Assembly (NCBI RefSeq): GCF_002927045.1
Contig: NZ_PRDW01000007.1
Coordinates: 118,563-182,562 of the forward strand
DNA: 64,000 bases
Direction of reading: 5' to 3'
From: Mycetohabitans endofungorum
GTDB taxonomy: Bacteria; Pseudomonadota; Gammaproteobacteria; Burkholderiales; Burkholderiaceae
Shown here: in pieces, positions 19,678 to 27,925 of the stretch
Layout of the letters: the number at the start of each line of letters is the position of its first letter
Position numbering within the stretch: the first letter of the stretch is position 1
Made by a program: the position numbers and the translations under genes
Notes under the pieces: generated by a model
Told to the model about the DNA's origin: nothing
What the model saw: only the letters and a program-made list of their open reading frames with translations
Databases searched by the model: none

Positions 19678-20115
19678 GAGCGCTCCGGTGTCGTATCAGC
19701 TTCTATTGTAAATCGTCCGTCGTTGGCTTGCCGATCCTTAGCGAGCCGTGTGGCATGGCAATGCCGTAGTCAACGATTGTACTGATGGACCGAAATACAT
19801 CAGAAGGCGACCCAATGCGCACCGTTGCTGGCTAGATGGCGGATAGTTCGTTCAGGTAGCGGATAATTCGTTGTGGGTCTCGTCGTTGATCGCGCATGCA
19901 GTGCGGCATTTCAGCGATGTCAAGATTGTGTTCCAGCGCATCGACGGGCCGCCAATGCACGATGGCTGCCACGCGACCGCCGCATGGAGACATGCGACAG
20001 AATCGCCGATCAGAGGCAAAATGGCGGGCTTGCTGGTTCGCCCTGCGACGCGATGATCGCCGTGTCTCGATGCAATGCGGGTTCAATTGTTGGATCAGCG
20101 GCCAAGGAGGCAGAT
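19678..20115. other. 438-base gap between selO and the Dabb gene
   Basis: Open frames here are short and overlapping with no recognised motif. The last bases hold the strong ribosome site AAGGAGG (20104-20110) of the next gene. Probably decayed sequence plus promoters for divergent genes. Confidence 0.4.
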
Positions 20116-20418
20116 GTGCTGAAACATATTGTCATGTGGAAATTGAAGGAGCGAGCCGAAGGTGCGGATCGCGCAACGAACGCAGTCCGACTGAAAGCGA
20201 TGCTTGAAGGTTGTCGAAACATCGTGCCCGGCATGCGCCGCTTCGAGGTCGGCGTCGCGACGCCGGGGTTCGAGGCGACCTATGACGTGGTGCTCGTGTC
20301 CGAGTTCGATGACAAGGCCGCGCTTGAGGCCTATGCAGTCCATCCCGAGCACGAGAAAATCAAGGCGTTTGTTGCGAGTGTGCGCGACGCGCGGCAGTGC
20401 ATCGACTATGAAGCCTGA
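20116..20418 (+). CDS. Dabb (stress-responsive A/B barrel) family protein
   Basis: This 100-residue protein from GTG 20116 begins VLKHIVMWKLKERAEG and continues DVVLVSEFDDKAALEAYAVHPEHEKIKAFV, a typical Dabb domain. Such ferredoxin-like dimers are found in plants and bacteria with varied or unknown roles. AAGGAGG lies 5 bases upstream and decides the GTG start. Its stop overlaps the start of the next gene, a thioesterase, so the two are translationally coupled. Confidence 0.85.
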   Translation: MLKHIVMWKLKERAEGADRATNAVRLKAMLEGCRNIVPGMRRFEVGVATPGFEATYDVVLVSEFDDKAALEAYAVHPEHEKIKAFVASVRDARQCIDYEA

Positions 20419-20914
20419 TACCGCGCCCGTGGCGAACGATACACCGCCGGCCGCAGTGCAAGCGCTGAGCAACCCATTCGTCGACCATCTGGGCGTACGG
20501 CTCGTCCACGCGGCGCACGGGCGCAGCGAGGTGGTACTGCCGCTCACGGCGTTGCACCTGAATACATGGGACGTCGCGCACGGCGGCGTGACGATGACAC
20601 TGCTCGACGTGGGCCTGGCACTGGCCGCGCGCTCGTTGAGTAGCGGCGCGGGCGTGGTCACCGTCGAGATGAAGACCAACTTCATGCAACCCGGACGCGG
20701 CGAACTTCGGGCCCGGGCGCGGGTGCTACACCGCTCCGCGACAATGGCTTATTGTGAGGGTGAGGTGCATGATAGCGACGGACGCTTCGTCGCCAAGGCG
20801 CTGGGCACGTTCAAGTATCTGAGCGCATTAGCCGTAGGTCGTGAGATCACCCACCAGCGGGTGGTACCGCAACCGGCTGTGCAGGACGCCGACCCGGCGC
20901 CAGCGCACGACTGA
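20408..20914 (+). CDS. PaaI-type hotdog-fold thioesterase
   Basis: This 168-residue protein contains the PaaI/YbgC-like core: NPFVDHLGVRLVHAAHGRSEV, then LNTWDVAHGGVTMTLLDVGLALAARS, whose VAHGG and downstream Asp are catalytic, then VTVEMKTNFMQPGRGELRA. These enzymes hydrolyse acyl- or aryl-CoA thioesters. The ATG at 20408 overlaps the Dabb stop. The last 20 residues (VPQPAVQDADPAPAHD) are an unusual Pro/Ala tail. The next gene is a decayed reductase. Confidence 0.88.
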   Translation: MKPDTAPVANDTPPAAVQALSNPFVDHLGVRLVHAAHGRSEVVLPLTALHLNTWDVAHGGVTMTLLDVGLALAARSLSSGAGVVTVEMKTNFMQPGRGELRARARVLHRSATMAYCEGEVHDSDGRFVAKALGTFKYLSALAVGREITHQRVVPQPAVQDADPAPAHD

Positions 20915-20937
20915 CTTTCATCCCCCAGGACGGAGAT

Positions 20938-21951
20938 ATGAGTGCATCGAATCAAGCAGCAGTGAATCGCCAAATTTAGCTGGTGTCGCGTCCGACCACA
21001 GAGCCGTCGCACGACAATTTCCGGCTCGTGCAAACGCCGCTGGAGCCACTCGCGCTTGGCCAAGTTCGTGTGCGCAATCACTACCTGTCCCTCGATCCGT
21101 ACATGCGCGGTCGCATGAGCGACGCGAAATCGTACGCGCCACCACAGCCGCTGGACTAAGTCATGCTCGGCGGCACGGTCGGCGAGGTCGTGGAATCGAC
21201 CCATCCGCACTGGCACGTCGGTGACAAGGTGCTGGCGAGGTTCGGCTGGCAGGAATATGGCACGTCAGATGGCACCGGCATGCAAAAGATTGACGACACA
21301 CGCGTGCCATTGTCCGCCTATCTTGGCCCGGTCGGCATGCCGGGCGTCACCGCCTGGTATGGGCTGAACCGGATCATTGCGCCCCGGCCGGGCAGCACAG
21401 TGGTGGTCAGCGCGGCCAGCGGCGCGGTCAGCAGTGTCGTTGGCTAGTTGGCCAAGCTGAGCGGCGCACGCGCGGTCGGCATCGCGGGAGGCGAAGACAA
21501 GTGCCGCTACGTCGTCGAGACGCTCGGCTTCGATGCCTGCATCGACTATAAGGCAGCCGATTGGTACCAGGACTTGCAACGCGCGACGCCGGATGGCGTC
21601 GATGGCTGCTTTGAAAACGTTGGCGGCGTGGTACTCGACGCAACGCTTGCGCGGATGAACCCATTCGGCCGCATCGCGCTATGCGGGATGATCGCGGGCT
21701 ACAATGGCGAGCCCGCGCCGCTCAAGCATCCGGCGCTGATCGTCACGCAGCGGCTGTGCGTGCAGGGCTTCATCGTTTCGGAGCACCTCGACGTATGGCC
21801 GCAGGCGCTGCGCGAACTTGGCGAATGGGTGGCTGCCCAACGCTTGCACTATCGCGAAAGCATCGCAGAAGGCTTGGACAGTGCGGTGGATGCCTTCATC
21901 GGCTTATTCAAAGGCCGCAATTTTGGCAAGCAACTGGTCAAGCTGGTCTAA
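20938..21951 (+). pseudogene. NADP-dependent medium-chain reductase (CurA/YncB type) with three in-frame stops
   Basis: Translation in one frame gives a full-length MDR2-family reductase of about 337 residues (QTPLEPLALGQVRVRNHYLSLDPYMRGRM, GMPGVTAWYGLN, VVVSAASGAVSSVVG, ENVGGVVLDATL, ending FKGRNFGKQLVKLV). Three stops interrupt it: TAG 20977, TAA 21157 and TAG 21445. No frameshift is needed. At the third stop, and probably at the other two, relatives would carry Gln (CAG/CAA), so single C-to-T changes explain them. The ribosome site GGAG is still present. A recently inactivated gene is the simplest reading. Confidence 0.85.
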
Positions 21952-22050
21952 GCGCGCGCCAGGCACGGACACCGCGTGGGCACGCACGCGGTTGGCGTCT
22001 CATTGGCGCCCGACGCGGATCGCAGTCCGTTTGCCTCTGCGTCGGACCGC

Positions 22051-23082
22051 TCAAGGCGTTTGTACCGGCAACGGGTACGGCAGCGGCAAAAACGCCAGCG
22101 TCGGGCCGTGCGGAGAGCCGACGTGGACCGAGCCGGTATCGAGTGCGCCAAGCTTGAGCTGGACCAGGCAATCGACACCGCCTTCGGGGGCCGCGGCGGC
22201 ATTGACGACCATCCCGCACGGTTGGCCAGGGTCCTCCGAATGAAACACCTCGATGCCGGCGTGCGCCTGCGCGGCGTGCGCCAGCACCGTGCGGCGCTTG
22301 ATCGTGCCGCGATACTGAGAACGGGCGACCACTTCCTGCCCCGGATAGCAGCCCTTGCGAAAGTTGACGCCACCGACGAGTTCGAAATTGATCATCTGCG
22401 GCACGAACTGCTCGCTCGTCGCGGCATTCACACGCGGCTCGCCCGCGCGGATGTCAAGCCAGTCCCACAGTGCGGGGTCGGCCCGTCGCGCGCGATGCGT
22501 CGCATCCAGTGCGGCAAGCTTCGCCTCAACTGCGGCCTTCGGCCCGACCCACAGGAACCGGGGTACGCTGTTCGCATCCGGCACGCGGATCAATTCCCCG
22601 CAGGCCGCGTCAATCTTCACGTGCACGCCGTCGGGCAACGCGTCGAAGCACTGCGATAGCGCGGCACGGACATCGCCGGCAAAGCCGACCACGGCAAGGC
22701 CGTCGGTGGTGTTGATCAGCCGCGCTTTCGCACGTAGCACGAACATCGACAATCGCTTCTGAAGCGGCGCGACCAGATCCGCGGAAACCAGCATGCGCAC
22801 CGCATCGCCAGCACGCCAAACCAGCAACGTGGCGAGCAGTCGCCCCTTGGATGAACAAAAGCCGGCCAGCCGCACGCTACCTGCTTCGAGCGTTTGAATA
22901 TCATTGGTCAATTGACCATGCAGGAAGCTCGCTGCGTCGTCGCCGTGCACATCGATCACGCCGAACTGGTCGAGCACTATATAAGCACCCCGTTCAGCGT
23001 GAAGCGCGGCGAACGCGTTGGTGTCACGCCCGGCATCGCCATCGCCTGGTCCGATGGCCTTAGAGGATGTATTCATGTTCAA
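22051..23082 (-). CDS. ygfZ: Folate-binding protein YgfZ (Fe-S cluster assembly/repair)
   Basis: This 343-residue YgfZ/GcvT-like protein is involved with tetrahydrofolate in Fe-S enzyme maintenance. The signature KGCYPGQEVVARSQYRG (about residues 236-252) is intact, including the conserved Cys. The N-terminal region contains YIVLDQFGVIDVHGDDAASFLHGQLTNDI. The start at 23082 gives MNMNTSSKAIGPGDGDAG, longer at the N-terminus than E. coli YgfZ. It is the last recognisable host gene before the prophage integrase. Confidence 0.93.
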   Translation of the reverse strand: MNMNTSSKAIGPGDGDAGRDTNAFAALHAERGAYIVLDQFGVIDVHGDDAASFLHGQLTNDIQTLEAGSVRLAGFCSSKGRLLATLLVWRAGDAVRMLVSADLVAPLQKRLSMFVLRAKARLINTTDGLAVVGFAGDVRAALSQCFDALPDGVHVKIDAACGELIRVPDANSVPRFLWVGPKAAVEAKLAALDATHRARRADPALWDWLDIRAGEPRVNAATSEQFVPQMINFELVGGVNFRKGCYPGQEVVARSQYRGTIKRRTVLAHAAQAHAGIEVFHSEDPGQPCGMVVNAAAAPEGGVDCLVQLKLGALDTGSVHVGSPHGPTLAFLPLPYPLPVQTP

Positions 23083-23160
23083 GCTGTGTTGTCAATTCTG
23101 ACTTTGGCTTAGGCAAGCAAGTATTATATGCTTTCCGGCTATATTGGCGATGCCCGCCAA

Positions 23161-23233
23161 TGGCACACCTGACAAGGCTTTCAGCCATCCCGGATTAGAT
23201 GCCTTGTGCCATAGAATAGGCCGTGTGCCATAG
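23161..23233. repeat. Short repeats between ygfZ and the integrase gene (possible attachment region)
   Basis: TGTGCCATAG occurs twice (23205-23214 and 23224-23233), and an inverted arm TGGCACA lies at 23161-23167 with a matching AAGGC/GCCTT. Closely spaced direct and inverted arms just behind an integrase gene are typical of a phage attachment site. I could not find the partner copy at the right end of the prophage, so this remains tentative. Confidence 0.35.
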
Positions 23234-23238
23234 ATTGA

Positions 23239-24291
23239 TTATCGTAGCGGTCTGACGCGCTCAGGTTTGCGGCGATAAATCCGCTCTGTAACCTTGCCGT
23301 CAGCGTGTGCTAACAAGCGGCGAGCGTGCTCTAGCGTCTGTGCATCACTGGCGCACTTCGCACGCAGGTCATGTTCAGTGAATCGCTCTTTGATTTTTGT
23401 GACCCTAAGGACCTTGTTCATAAAGTTGTGCCACATTCCGTCCCATCCCCTGGCGAGTCCGTTTTCTTCGTTGTAATAGCACGCGCCCCGGCCTGTGCAG
23501 AAGAGCCACGGTGCGACATGGACCGGACGCGCGGCCTTGGCTGCGGCAACCGCATCACGTAGCTCATCGGACCACTCAATGATTAGCTGCTTTCCGGTGG
23601 AGCTTTTGGTCTTGCCGGGTGTCACATGAATGCCATCTTCCTTGAGACTGGATTCCGTAATACGCAACAGGTCGCCGCGTCGCAGGCCCGTAAGAAGCTT
23701 GATTCGGATGTACGCCTGAATCGCACGAACGCTTCCTGATTTCCGGCGCGCAGGCAGCGACAGGCACTCGATGATTTCCCAATCTTCAATGTACCGGTCG
23801 CGTGGCTTTTCGCCTTTGAGACGCACTTCGCCCTTGAACGGGTGCCGATCAAGATAGCCCCACTCAACGGCTTTCGTGTAAGCGTGCGACAGCACTGCAA
23901 CTTCGCGCCGGGCAGCGACTTTTGCTATCCGCTTATCGAGGTATTGATAGACGTGCCTTGGTTTCAGCGATGCGAGGGGCACGTTGCCCAGCACCGCGCG
24001 TAGCCGCTTCAGCGCGACAGCATTGTTTGTCTGCGTGGTGACCTTTTTTGTAGGCACGACTTGGAGCGCGTAGCGCTCAAGCAGATCGCCGATCGTTCTG
24101 GCATCGTCAATGTGCTTGATGCGTTCCGCCCATGTACGATAGGCTTCGGGTAATGTCTTGCCAAGCTGAAAGGACTGCTTACCATCCCAAGCGGCTTCAT
24201 GCCCCGTGGGTACACGGTAATAATATGCGCCGTGCAAAAATCGCCAGCGCTTTGGAAGCCCTTTGTTTTCTTTGTTCCTTGGTTTAGGCAT
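23239..24291 (-). CDS. int: Prophage tyrosine recombinase (integrase)
   Basis: This 350-residue site-specific recombinase would insert and excise the prophage. An N-terminal arm-binding region and SAM-like core-binding domain (about 60-165) precede the catalytic domain. The catalytic residues are Arg in LLTGLRRGDLLRI, Lys in the TKSSTGKQ hairpin, His-x-x-Arg in EHDLRAKCASD, His in RLLAHADGKVTE and the nucleophile Tyr in RIYRRK. It is the last gene of the leftward early operon; its ATG overlaps the stop of the DUF4224 gene (TAATG). Confidence 0.95.
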   Translation of the reverse strand: MPKPRNKENKGLPKRWRFLHGAYYYRVPTGHEAAWDGKQSFQLGKTLPEAYRTWAERIKHIDDARTIGDLLERYALQVVPTKKVTTQTNNAVALKRLRAVLGNVPLASLKPRHVYQYLDKRIAKVAARREVAVLSHAYTKAVEWGYLDRHPFKGEVRLKGEKPRDRYIEDWEIIECLSLPARRKSGSVRAIQAYIRIKLLTGLRRGDLLRITESSLKEDGIHVTPGKTKSSTGKQLIIEWSDELRDAVAAAKAARPVHVAPWLFCTGRGACYYNEENGLARGWDGMWHNFMNKVLRVTKIKERFTEHDLRAKCASDAQTLEHARRLLAHADGKVTERIYRRKPERVRPLR

Positions 24292-24551
24292 TACGCAGCG
24301 CTCCAGTTCGCATCAATATCACGGTCGTCGCGGCGCGTGACACACGCGACGCCGAGGATTTGTTCGACGTGAAGGCGCGACACGATGAGGCGTCCGTCTG
24401 CTCGAACCTTGTGTTCGATGCCCATCATGCGCAAGGTTGCTTCCTGTGCGGAACGCTTGCTGCGGCCGGTCAATTCGGCCAGTTCGTCCTGTGTGAGAAA
24501 CATGGGTCTTGGCAGGGTTTGGGGGATGTGGATGGCATTGCTGTTTTTCAT
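24291..24551 (-). CDS. DUF4224 protein, possible excisionase/regulator
   Basis: This 86-residue protein contains MFLTQDELAELTGRSKRSAQEATLRMMGI, the DUF4224 helix-turn-helix-like motif, then ADGRLIVSRLHVEQIL. DUF4224 genes habitually sit immediately upstream of a phage integrase, as here (stop/start overlap), suggesting an excision-directionality or regulatory role; this is inferred from position. ATG 24551 is preferred to the TTG at 24569 because GGAG lies upstream of it. Confidence 0.8.
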   Translation of the reverse strand: MKNSNAIHIPQTLPRPMFLTQDELAELTGRSKRSAQEATLRMMGIEHKVRADGRLIVSRLHVEQILGVACVTRRDDRDIDANWSAA

Positions 24552-24552
24552 A

Positions 24553-24777
24553 TCATGCTTTTTCTCCAACCCGTGCCAGGTTTTCTATCGCCCGCTGTCT
24601 TTTTTGTTTCCTCCAGCTGGGCGAGAAGTGGTTTGTCAGATAGCGCCCGCAGACGCGGGCGCACGAGATAAGCACACGGATGCGCAAGAGTTCCACGCCA
24701 GGCTCTTCAATAAATTGATCATCGATAAGTTCGAATTTCTTGACAATGGTCATGCCTTCATCGTTCGCGTTGTTCAC
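24553..24777 (-). CDS. Truncated paralogue of the neighbouring hexapeptide-repeat protein
   Basis: The first 35 or so residues (MNNANDEGMTIVKKFELIDDQFIEEPGVELLRIR) are almost identical to the start of the gene at 24800-25396. The second half (CGRYLTNHFSPSWRKQ...) is unrelated, basic and lacks the hexapeptide array. DNA identity extends into the 5' untranslated region (24700-24790 against 25315-25405). It therefore looks like a duplicated 5' end fused to other sequence. Whether a 74-residue product is made is uncertain. Confidence 0.45.
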   Translation of the reverse strand: MNNANDEGMTIVKKFELIDDQFIEEPGVELLRIRVLISCARVCGRYLTNHFSPSWRKQKRQRAIENLARVGEKA

Positions 24778-24799
24778 GGTATCGATTCCCCTTGGAGAG

Positions 24800-25396
24800 T
24801 CAGTGCACTCGCGCGTTGCCGGACACTCGTGCGTCGCCGGACACCTGCACGTTGCCGCACATTTGTACGTAGTCGGATACCCACGCGTTGCTGGACACCC
24901 CCACGTAGCCGGATACCCGTGCGTAGTCGAATATCTGCGCGTTGCCAGACACCCGTGCGTAGTCGAATACCTGTGCGTTGTCGAACACCCGCGCGTCGCC
25001 GGACACTAGAGCGTCACCGGACACCCGCGCGTTGTCAGACACCCGTGCATAGTCGAATACCCGTGCGTATTTGGATACCTGCGCGTTGCCGGACACCCGT
25101 GCGTAGCCGAATACCCGTGCGTCGTTGAACACCCGCGCGTCGCCGGACACCCGAGCGCCGCCAAATACTTGAGCGTTGCCGTACACCCGTGCATTGCCAA
25201 ACACCCACGCGTTGTCTGCTTGCGAAAGGTTCTCTTCTTTCTCCACGTAACCGCCGATATCACCAGCGCAGACGCCTGCGAATGAGACAAGTGCCCGGAT
25301 GCGGAAGAGCTTTACACCAAACTCTTCAATAGATTGATCATCGATAAGTTCGAATTTCTTGATAATGGTCATGCCTTCACCGTTCGGGTTGTTCAT
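24800..25396 (-). CDS. Left-handed beta-helix hexapeptide-repeat protein (YdcK-like phage protein)
   Basis: This 198-residue protein starts at ATG 25396 with AAGGAG upstream. An N-terminal domain (MTIIKKFELIDD...CAGDIGGYVEKEENLSQ) is followed by more than 20 near-perfect hexapeptides of the type NARVxG/DARVxx/YARVSG (about residues 65-198). Such [AV]xVxxx repeats fold as a left-handed beta-helix; the array includes no acetyltransferase catalytic loop. The family is common in phages and in Salmonella YdcK, with unknown role. The repeats are 18 bp long at DNA level and so prone to expansion or contraction. It lies in the early operon between Gp157 and the integrase genes. Confidence 0.75.
   Translation of the reverse strand: MNNPNGEGMTIIKKFELIDDQSIEEFGVKLFRIRALVSFAGVCAGDIGGYVEKEENLSQADNAWVFGNARVYGNAQVFGGARVSGDARVFNDARVFGYARVSGNAQVSKYARVFDYARVSDNARVSGDALVSGDARVFDNAQVFDYARVSGNAQIFDYARVSGYVGVSSNAWVSDYVQMCGNVQVSGDARVSGNARVH
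24810..25215. repeat. 18-bp tandem coding repeat
   Basis: About 22 tandem copies of an 18-base unit (consensus near GCGTTGCCGGACACCCGT on the plus strand) encode the hexapeptide array. Unit-to-unit differences are mainly in the variable codons. Confidence 0.85.
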
Positions 25397-25455
25397 GGTG
25401 TCGATTCTCCTTGGGCAGACGGACAGTTGTCTCACCAAAGCATGAGACATCTGCG

Positions 25456-25962
25456 TTACGGCTTGATTTCGAGGCGTTGGCTGTGTTCGATCCGACAGCC
25501 CGGCACGTCGCCCCCGCCTTTGATTGTTTGTGCGATCAACTTCTTGTCTGGCTTCGGTGGTGGAGGTGGCGGATTTGTCATGTACGCCATTGGAACCTGG
25601 CGCTCGTCATCGATGACGACCTTGGCAGGGTTCTCACGCACGGCAAGCTTGAAGTACGGGCATTCGAGCTTTTGCACGCCGCTCATCAGCATGTTTTGCA
25701 GCAGATATGCTCTGATTCGCTCCGCACGTTCTGCATAGGTTCGCGCACGCGTCTGCATTTGTTCAATCGCAGTTTGAAGCTGCTCCGCCGACGCTTCGAG
25801 GTTGCGAATCACGAACGCAACGTTTTGAGCTTTGGTGATTAAATCCCCGCTGATTGATTCAAGCGTGTCTGCTACGGTTTGCTCATCGAGATCGAGTTCC
25901 ACCAGCCTATCGGCCGCTTGTCGGTACTCACTGGCAATTTGGTATAAGGTCAGGTCACTCAC
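25456..25962 (-). CDS. Siphovirus Gp157-like protein
   Basis: This 168-residue protein begins LTLYQIASEYRQAADRLVELDLDEQTVADTLESI and continues with a long coiled-coil (NVAFVIRNLEASAEQLQTAIEQMQTRART). The conserved VPMAYMTNPPPPPPKPDK end follows. This is the Gp157 family, linked in streptococci to phage resistance but generally found next to phage recombination genes, as here. GTG 25962 is the start: GAGGAG lies 6 bases upstream. It is 9 bases downstream of the SSB-like gene, so the two are cotranscribed. Confidence 0.85.
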   Translation of the reverse strand: MSDLTLYQIASEYRQAADRLVELDLDEQTVADTLESISGDLITKAQNVAFVIRNLEASAEQLQTAIEQMQTRARTYAERAERIRAYLLQNMLMSGVQKLECPYFKLAVRENPAKVVIDDERQVPMAYMTNPPPPPPKPDKKLIAQTIKGGGDVPGCRIEHSQRLEIKP

Positions 25963-25971
25963 GCCAACTCC

Positions 25972-26601
25972 TCAAAAGGGAATGTCGTCATCCATGTCCG
26001 ACGAACTGTTAGCGTCAGGTATAGGGCCGCCCGGCTGAGAGGCTTGTCCCGCCACGCGCTTCAACGGACGATGGCGAAGCGCCTGGATCATCTTCGAGAG
26101 TTGCGTCGGCTCAACCTTTTTGTCGAGGATTTCTCCAGCCATCAATCCGCTTGAGGCCTCAAAAAAGGCGGCGGGCACGACTTTGGTTCCGATGCTTCCG
26201 TCCTTTTTTAGATAGTCCTCGGTTTCAAACAAAATGCCTACTTGCTTGTTCATGAGATCCTTGAACACCTCGGCGTCAAACTCCTGAACGCTGTTCGTTT
26301 CCCGGTCCCACTTCTTCACAATGGCGTGAGAGGGAGTGATGCTCTTGATATGCAGGCACGCCATCAGCGCTTGTAACTGCTTGTAGCCGAACAGTGGTTC
26401 GCCTTGTGCTTTCATGGTCCAAAGCGTGAAATTCGCGCTCAAGCGTTCTGGTGTCTCGAATGCAAAGTCGATGCCACAGGTGCCTTTTGCGCTCGTCACA
26501 TCTTCTGCGCGGGTGAATATCCCAACATACTTTCCAATGTCAGTGATGCGTACGATGCGTTCATCGGCTTGACGTGCTACGTTTGTGTCGAGTGCATACA
26601 T
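25972..26601 (-). CDS. Phage SSB-like protein
   Basis: This 209-residue protein has no catalytic motif that I recognise. It ends in an acidic tip (SSDMDDDIPF) closely like that of single-strand binding proteins, which recruits partner enzymes. It lies between Gp157 and a RecA-like ATPase, the arrangement in phages whose Sak4-type recombinase is paired with an SSB-like protein. The N-terminal part (ERIVRITDIGKYVGIFTRAEDVTS) resembles the DUF669/ssDNA-binding group. Role: single-strand DNA binding in phage recombination or replication (inferred). Confidence 0.65.
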   Translation of the reverse strand: MYALDTNVARQADERIVRITDIGKYVGIFTRAEDVTSAKGTCGIDFAFETPERLSANFTLWTMKAQGEPLFGYKQLQALMACLHIKSITPSHAIVKKWDRETNSVQEFDAEVFKDLMNKQVGILFETEDYLKKDGSIGTKVVPAAFFEASSGLMAGEILDKKVEPTQLSKMIQALRHRPLKRVAGQASQPGGPIPDANSSSDMDDDIPF

Positions 26602-26614
26602 GATGTGTTTCCGT

Positions 26615-27262
26615 TCAGGCGGTTTCGTTCAGTTCGTAGAAGGCGGTGATGGCGTGGTCAACCGCTGACAAGTCATTCGGAATGCGCTCTGATTCGAACA
26701 ATCCCATCGGACTTTTAACGGTGTCGCGTCCGTTGTTACGCGTGGTGAAGGTATATTCGCCATCGGTCACGTCGGTGCGCAGAACGATTGTGAACATCCC
26801 TTCGATTGTGATTTTCTCGTCCAACATTTTTCCGATCGTCTTGATCTTCGTGGTGCCTGACTGATCTTCTTCGGTGTGGCTGAGCACATAAACGCGCACG
26901 TCATCGGGCAGCGTGCCAGCAGCGCAGAGCACATCCCATGCGTGGCGGCCAATCTCGGTGAACTTGTCAAATCCACGTTCGTCGCTGCGGCGCATGAATT
27001 CGTTGGCAAGCATGTACTGGAAGTCGTCCAGCACAATGACCTTGCGTCTGGTATGCTGCATGATCGTGATAATCTTTTGGGATTGATCCGATACGAGGAT
27101 GTTGCCCGCCTTGTCCTTCGTGTGATAAGCCCATCCTGCTGCGCGAAAAGGCAGCGGCTTACGGATAGTCTGGATCAAGAGGGTGTGTGCCGGGTCCATC
27201 TTGCAGAGGGAAGTGGACTTTCCGGTTCCGCTCTGACCGAGAATCAGCGTTGCGATGCTCAT
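26615..27262 (-). CDS. Sak4-like RecA-fold ATPase (phage recombination)
   Basis: This 215-residue single-domain P-loop protein has Walker A GQSGTGKS (residues 9-16) and Walker B KVIVLDDFQYM (about 73-83). A sensor-like region VLSHTEED follows, and the C-terminal part is DGEYTFTTRNNGRDTVKSP. The size and neighbour (SSB-like with acidic tail) match Sak4-type single-strand annealing proteins of phages. The start at 27262 has AAGGAG 6 bases upstream. Other P-loop functions such as a packaging-independent NTPase are possible, but context favours recombination. Confidence 0.75.
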   Translation of the reverse strand: MSIATLILGQSGTGKSTSLCKMDPAHTLLIQTIRKPLPFRAAGWAYHTKDKAGNILVSDQSQKIITIMQHTRRKVIVLDDFQYMLANEFMRRSDERGFDKFTEIGRHAWDVLCAAGTLPDDVRVYVLSHTEEDQSGTTKIKTIGKMLDEKITIEGMFTIVLRTDVTDGEYTFTTRNNGRDTVKSPMGLFESERIPNDLSAVDHAITAFYELNETA

Positions 27263-27467
27263 TTTTGGCTCCTTGCGATTCGTGCCATTGAAGAAATTCC
27301 TGTAACTCTTGTTGCTGCCGGTAGTCGGGGCCGTGATCAGTGATCATGTGCTTCTCATGTCAAGGGTGGCAGGGTTCGGGATGCCCGTGCGTCTCCGGAC
27401 GCCACGAGGAAGGGGACAGATTTGTGCTATGCTGTGTGGTATCCGACTCGTTTTCTGACATTTCGCC

Positions 27468-27884
27468 ATGGCCGCCATCGCCTTCGACACACTGAAATTT
27501 GCCAACCGGCTCAAGACCGCCGGCGTGCCGCCCGCGCAGGCTGAAGCGGAGGCCGAGGTGTTTGCGGATATCTTTGAAGCCAATTTCGACGCGTTGGCGA
27601 CCAAAGCTGATCTGCGTGAACTCGAAATGCGCTTGGATGCCAAGGTGGACAAGGGATCCGCGGAAGTCAGGGGCGAGCTTGATAAAAGATTCGCAGAAGT
27701 CAGGGGCGAGCTTGATAAAAGATTCGCGGAATTTAGAGGCGAACTTGATAAAAGATTCGCGGAAGTCAAGGGCGAACTTGATAAAAGGTTTGCGGAAGCC
27801 AGAGGAGAAGCGCTGCTCCTTAAATGGATGCTCGGTGTGACGGTTGCTAGCACGACGTCTCTCCTAATCAGATCGTTCTTCTGA
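27468..27884 (+). CDS. DUF1640/CCDC90-like coiled-coil membrane protein with hendecad repeats
   Basis: This 138-residue protein has an N-terminal globular part (FDTLKFANRLKTAGVPPAQAEAEAEVFADIF), typical of DUF1640. A coiled coil with four tandem 11-residue units (VRGELDKRFAE) follows, then a C-terminal membrane segment (LLLKWMLGVTVASTTSLLI). The 11-residue period fits a right-handed or straight coiled coil, and the DNA unit is 33 bp. It is on the opposite strand to the early operon and is probably separately expressed (a moron). Function unknown. Confidence 0.7.
   Translation: MAAIAFDTLKFANRLKTAGVPPAQAEAEAEVFADIFEANFDALATKADLRELEMRLDAKVDKGSAEVRGELDKRFAEVRGELDKRFAEFRGELDKRFAEVKGELDKRFAEARGEALLLKWMLGVTVASTTSLLIRSFF
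27666..27797 (+). repeat. 33-bp tandem repeat encoding an 11-residue coiled-coil unit
   Basis: Four units (27666, 27699, 27732, 27765) are nearly identical, so copy number could vary without breaking the frame. Confidence 0.85.
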
Positions 27885-27925
27885 AGAAGTAACCTTTTTG
27901 CTCAAACGGCATGAGGCGCACGCTG

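Noticed and set aside
24810..25215. Regular 18-bp repeats resembling a CRISPR or minisatellite
   Set aside because: There are no unique spacers; the repeats are in-frame hexapeptide codons of a beta-helix protein.
27159..27347. A 62-codon minus-strand frame overlapping the start of the Sak4-like gene
   Set aside because: The overlap is extensive and the ATPase start has a strong ribosome site of its own.
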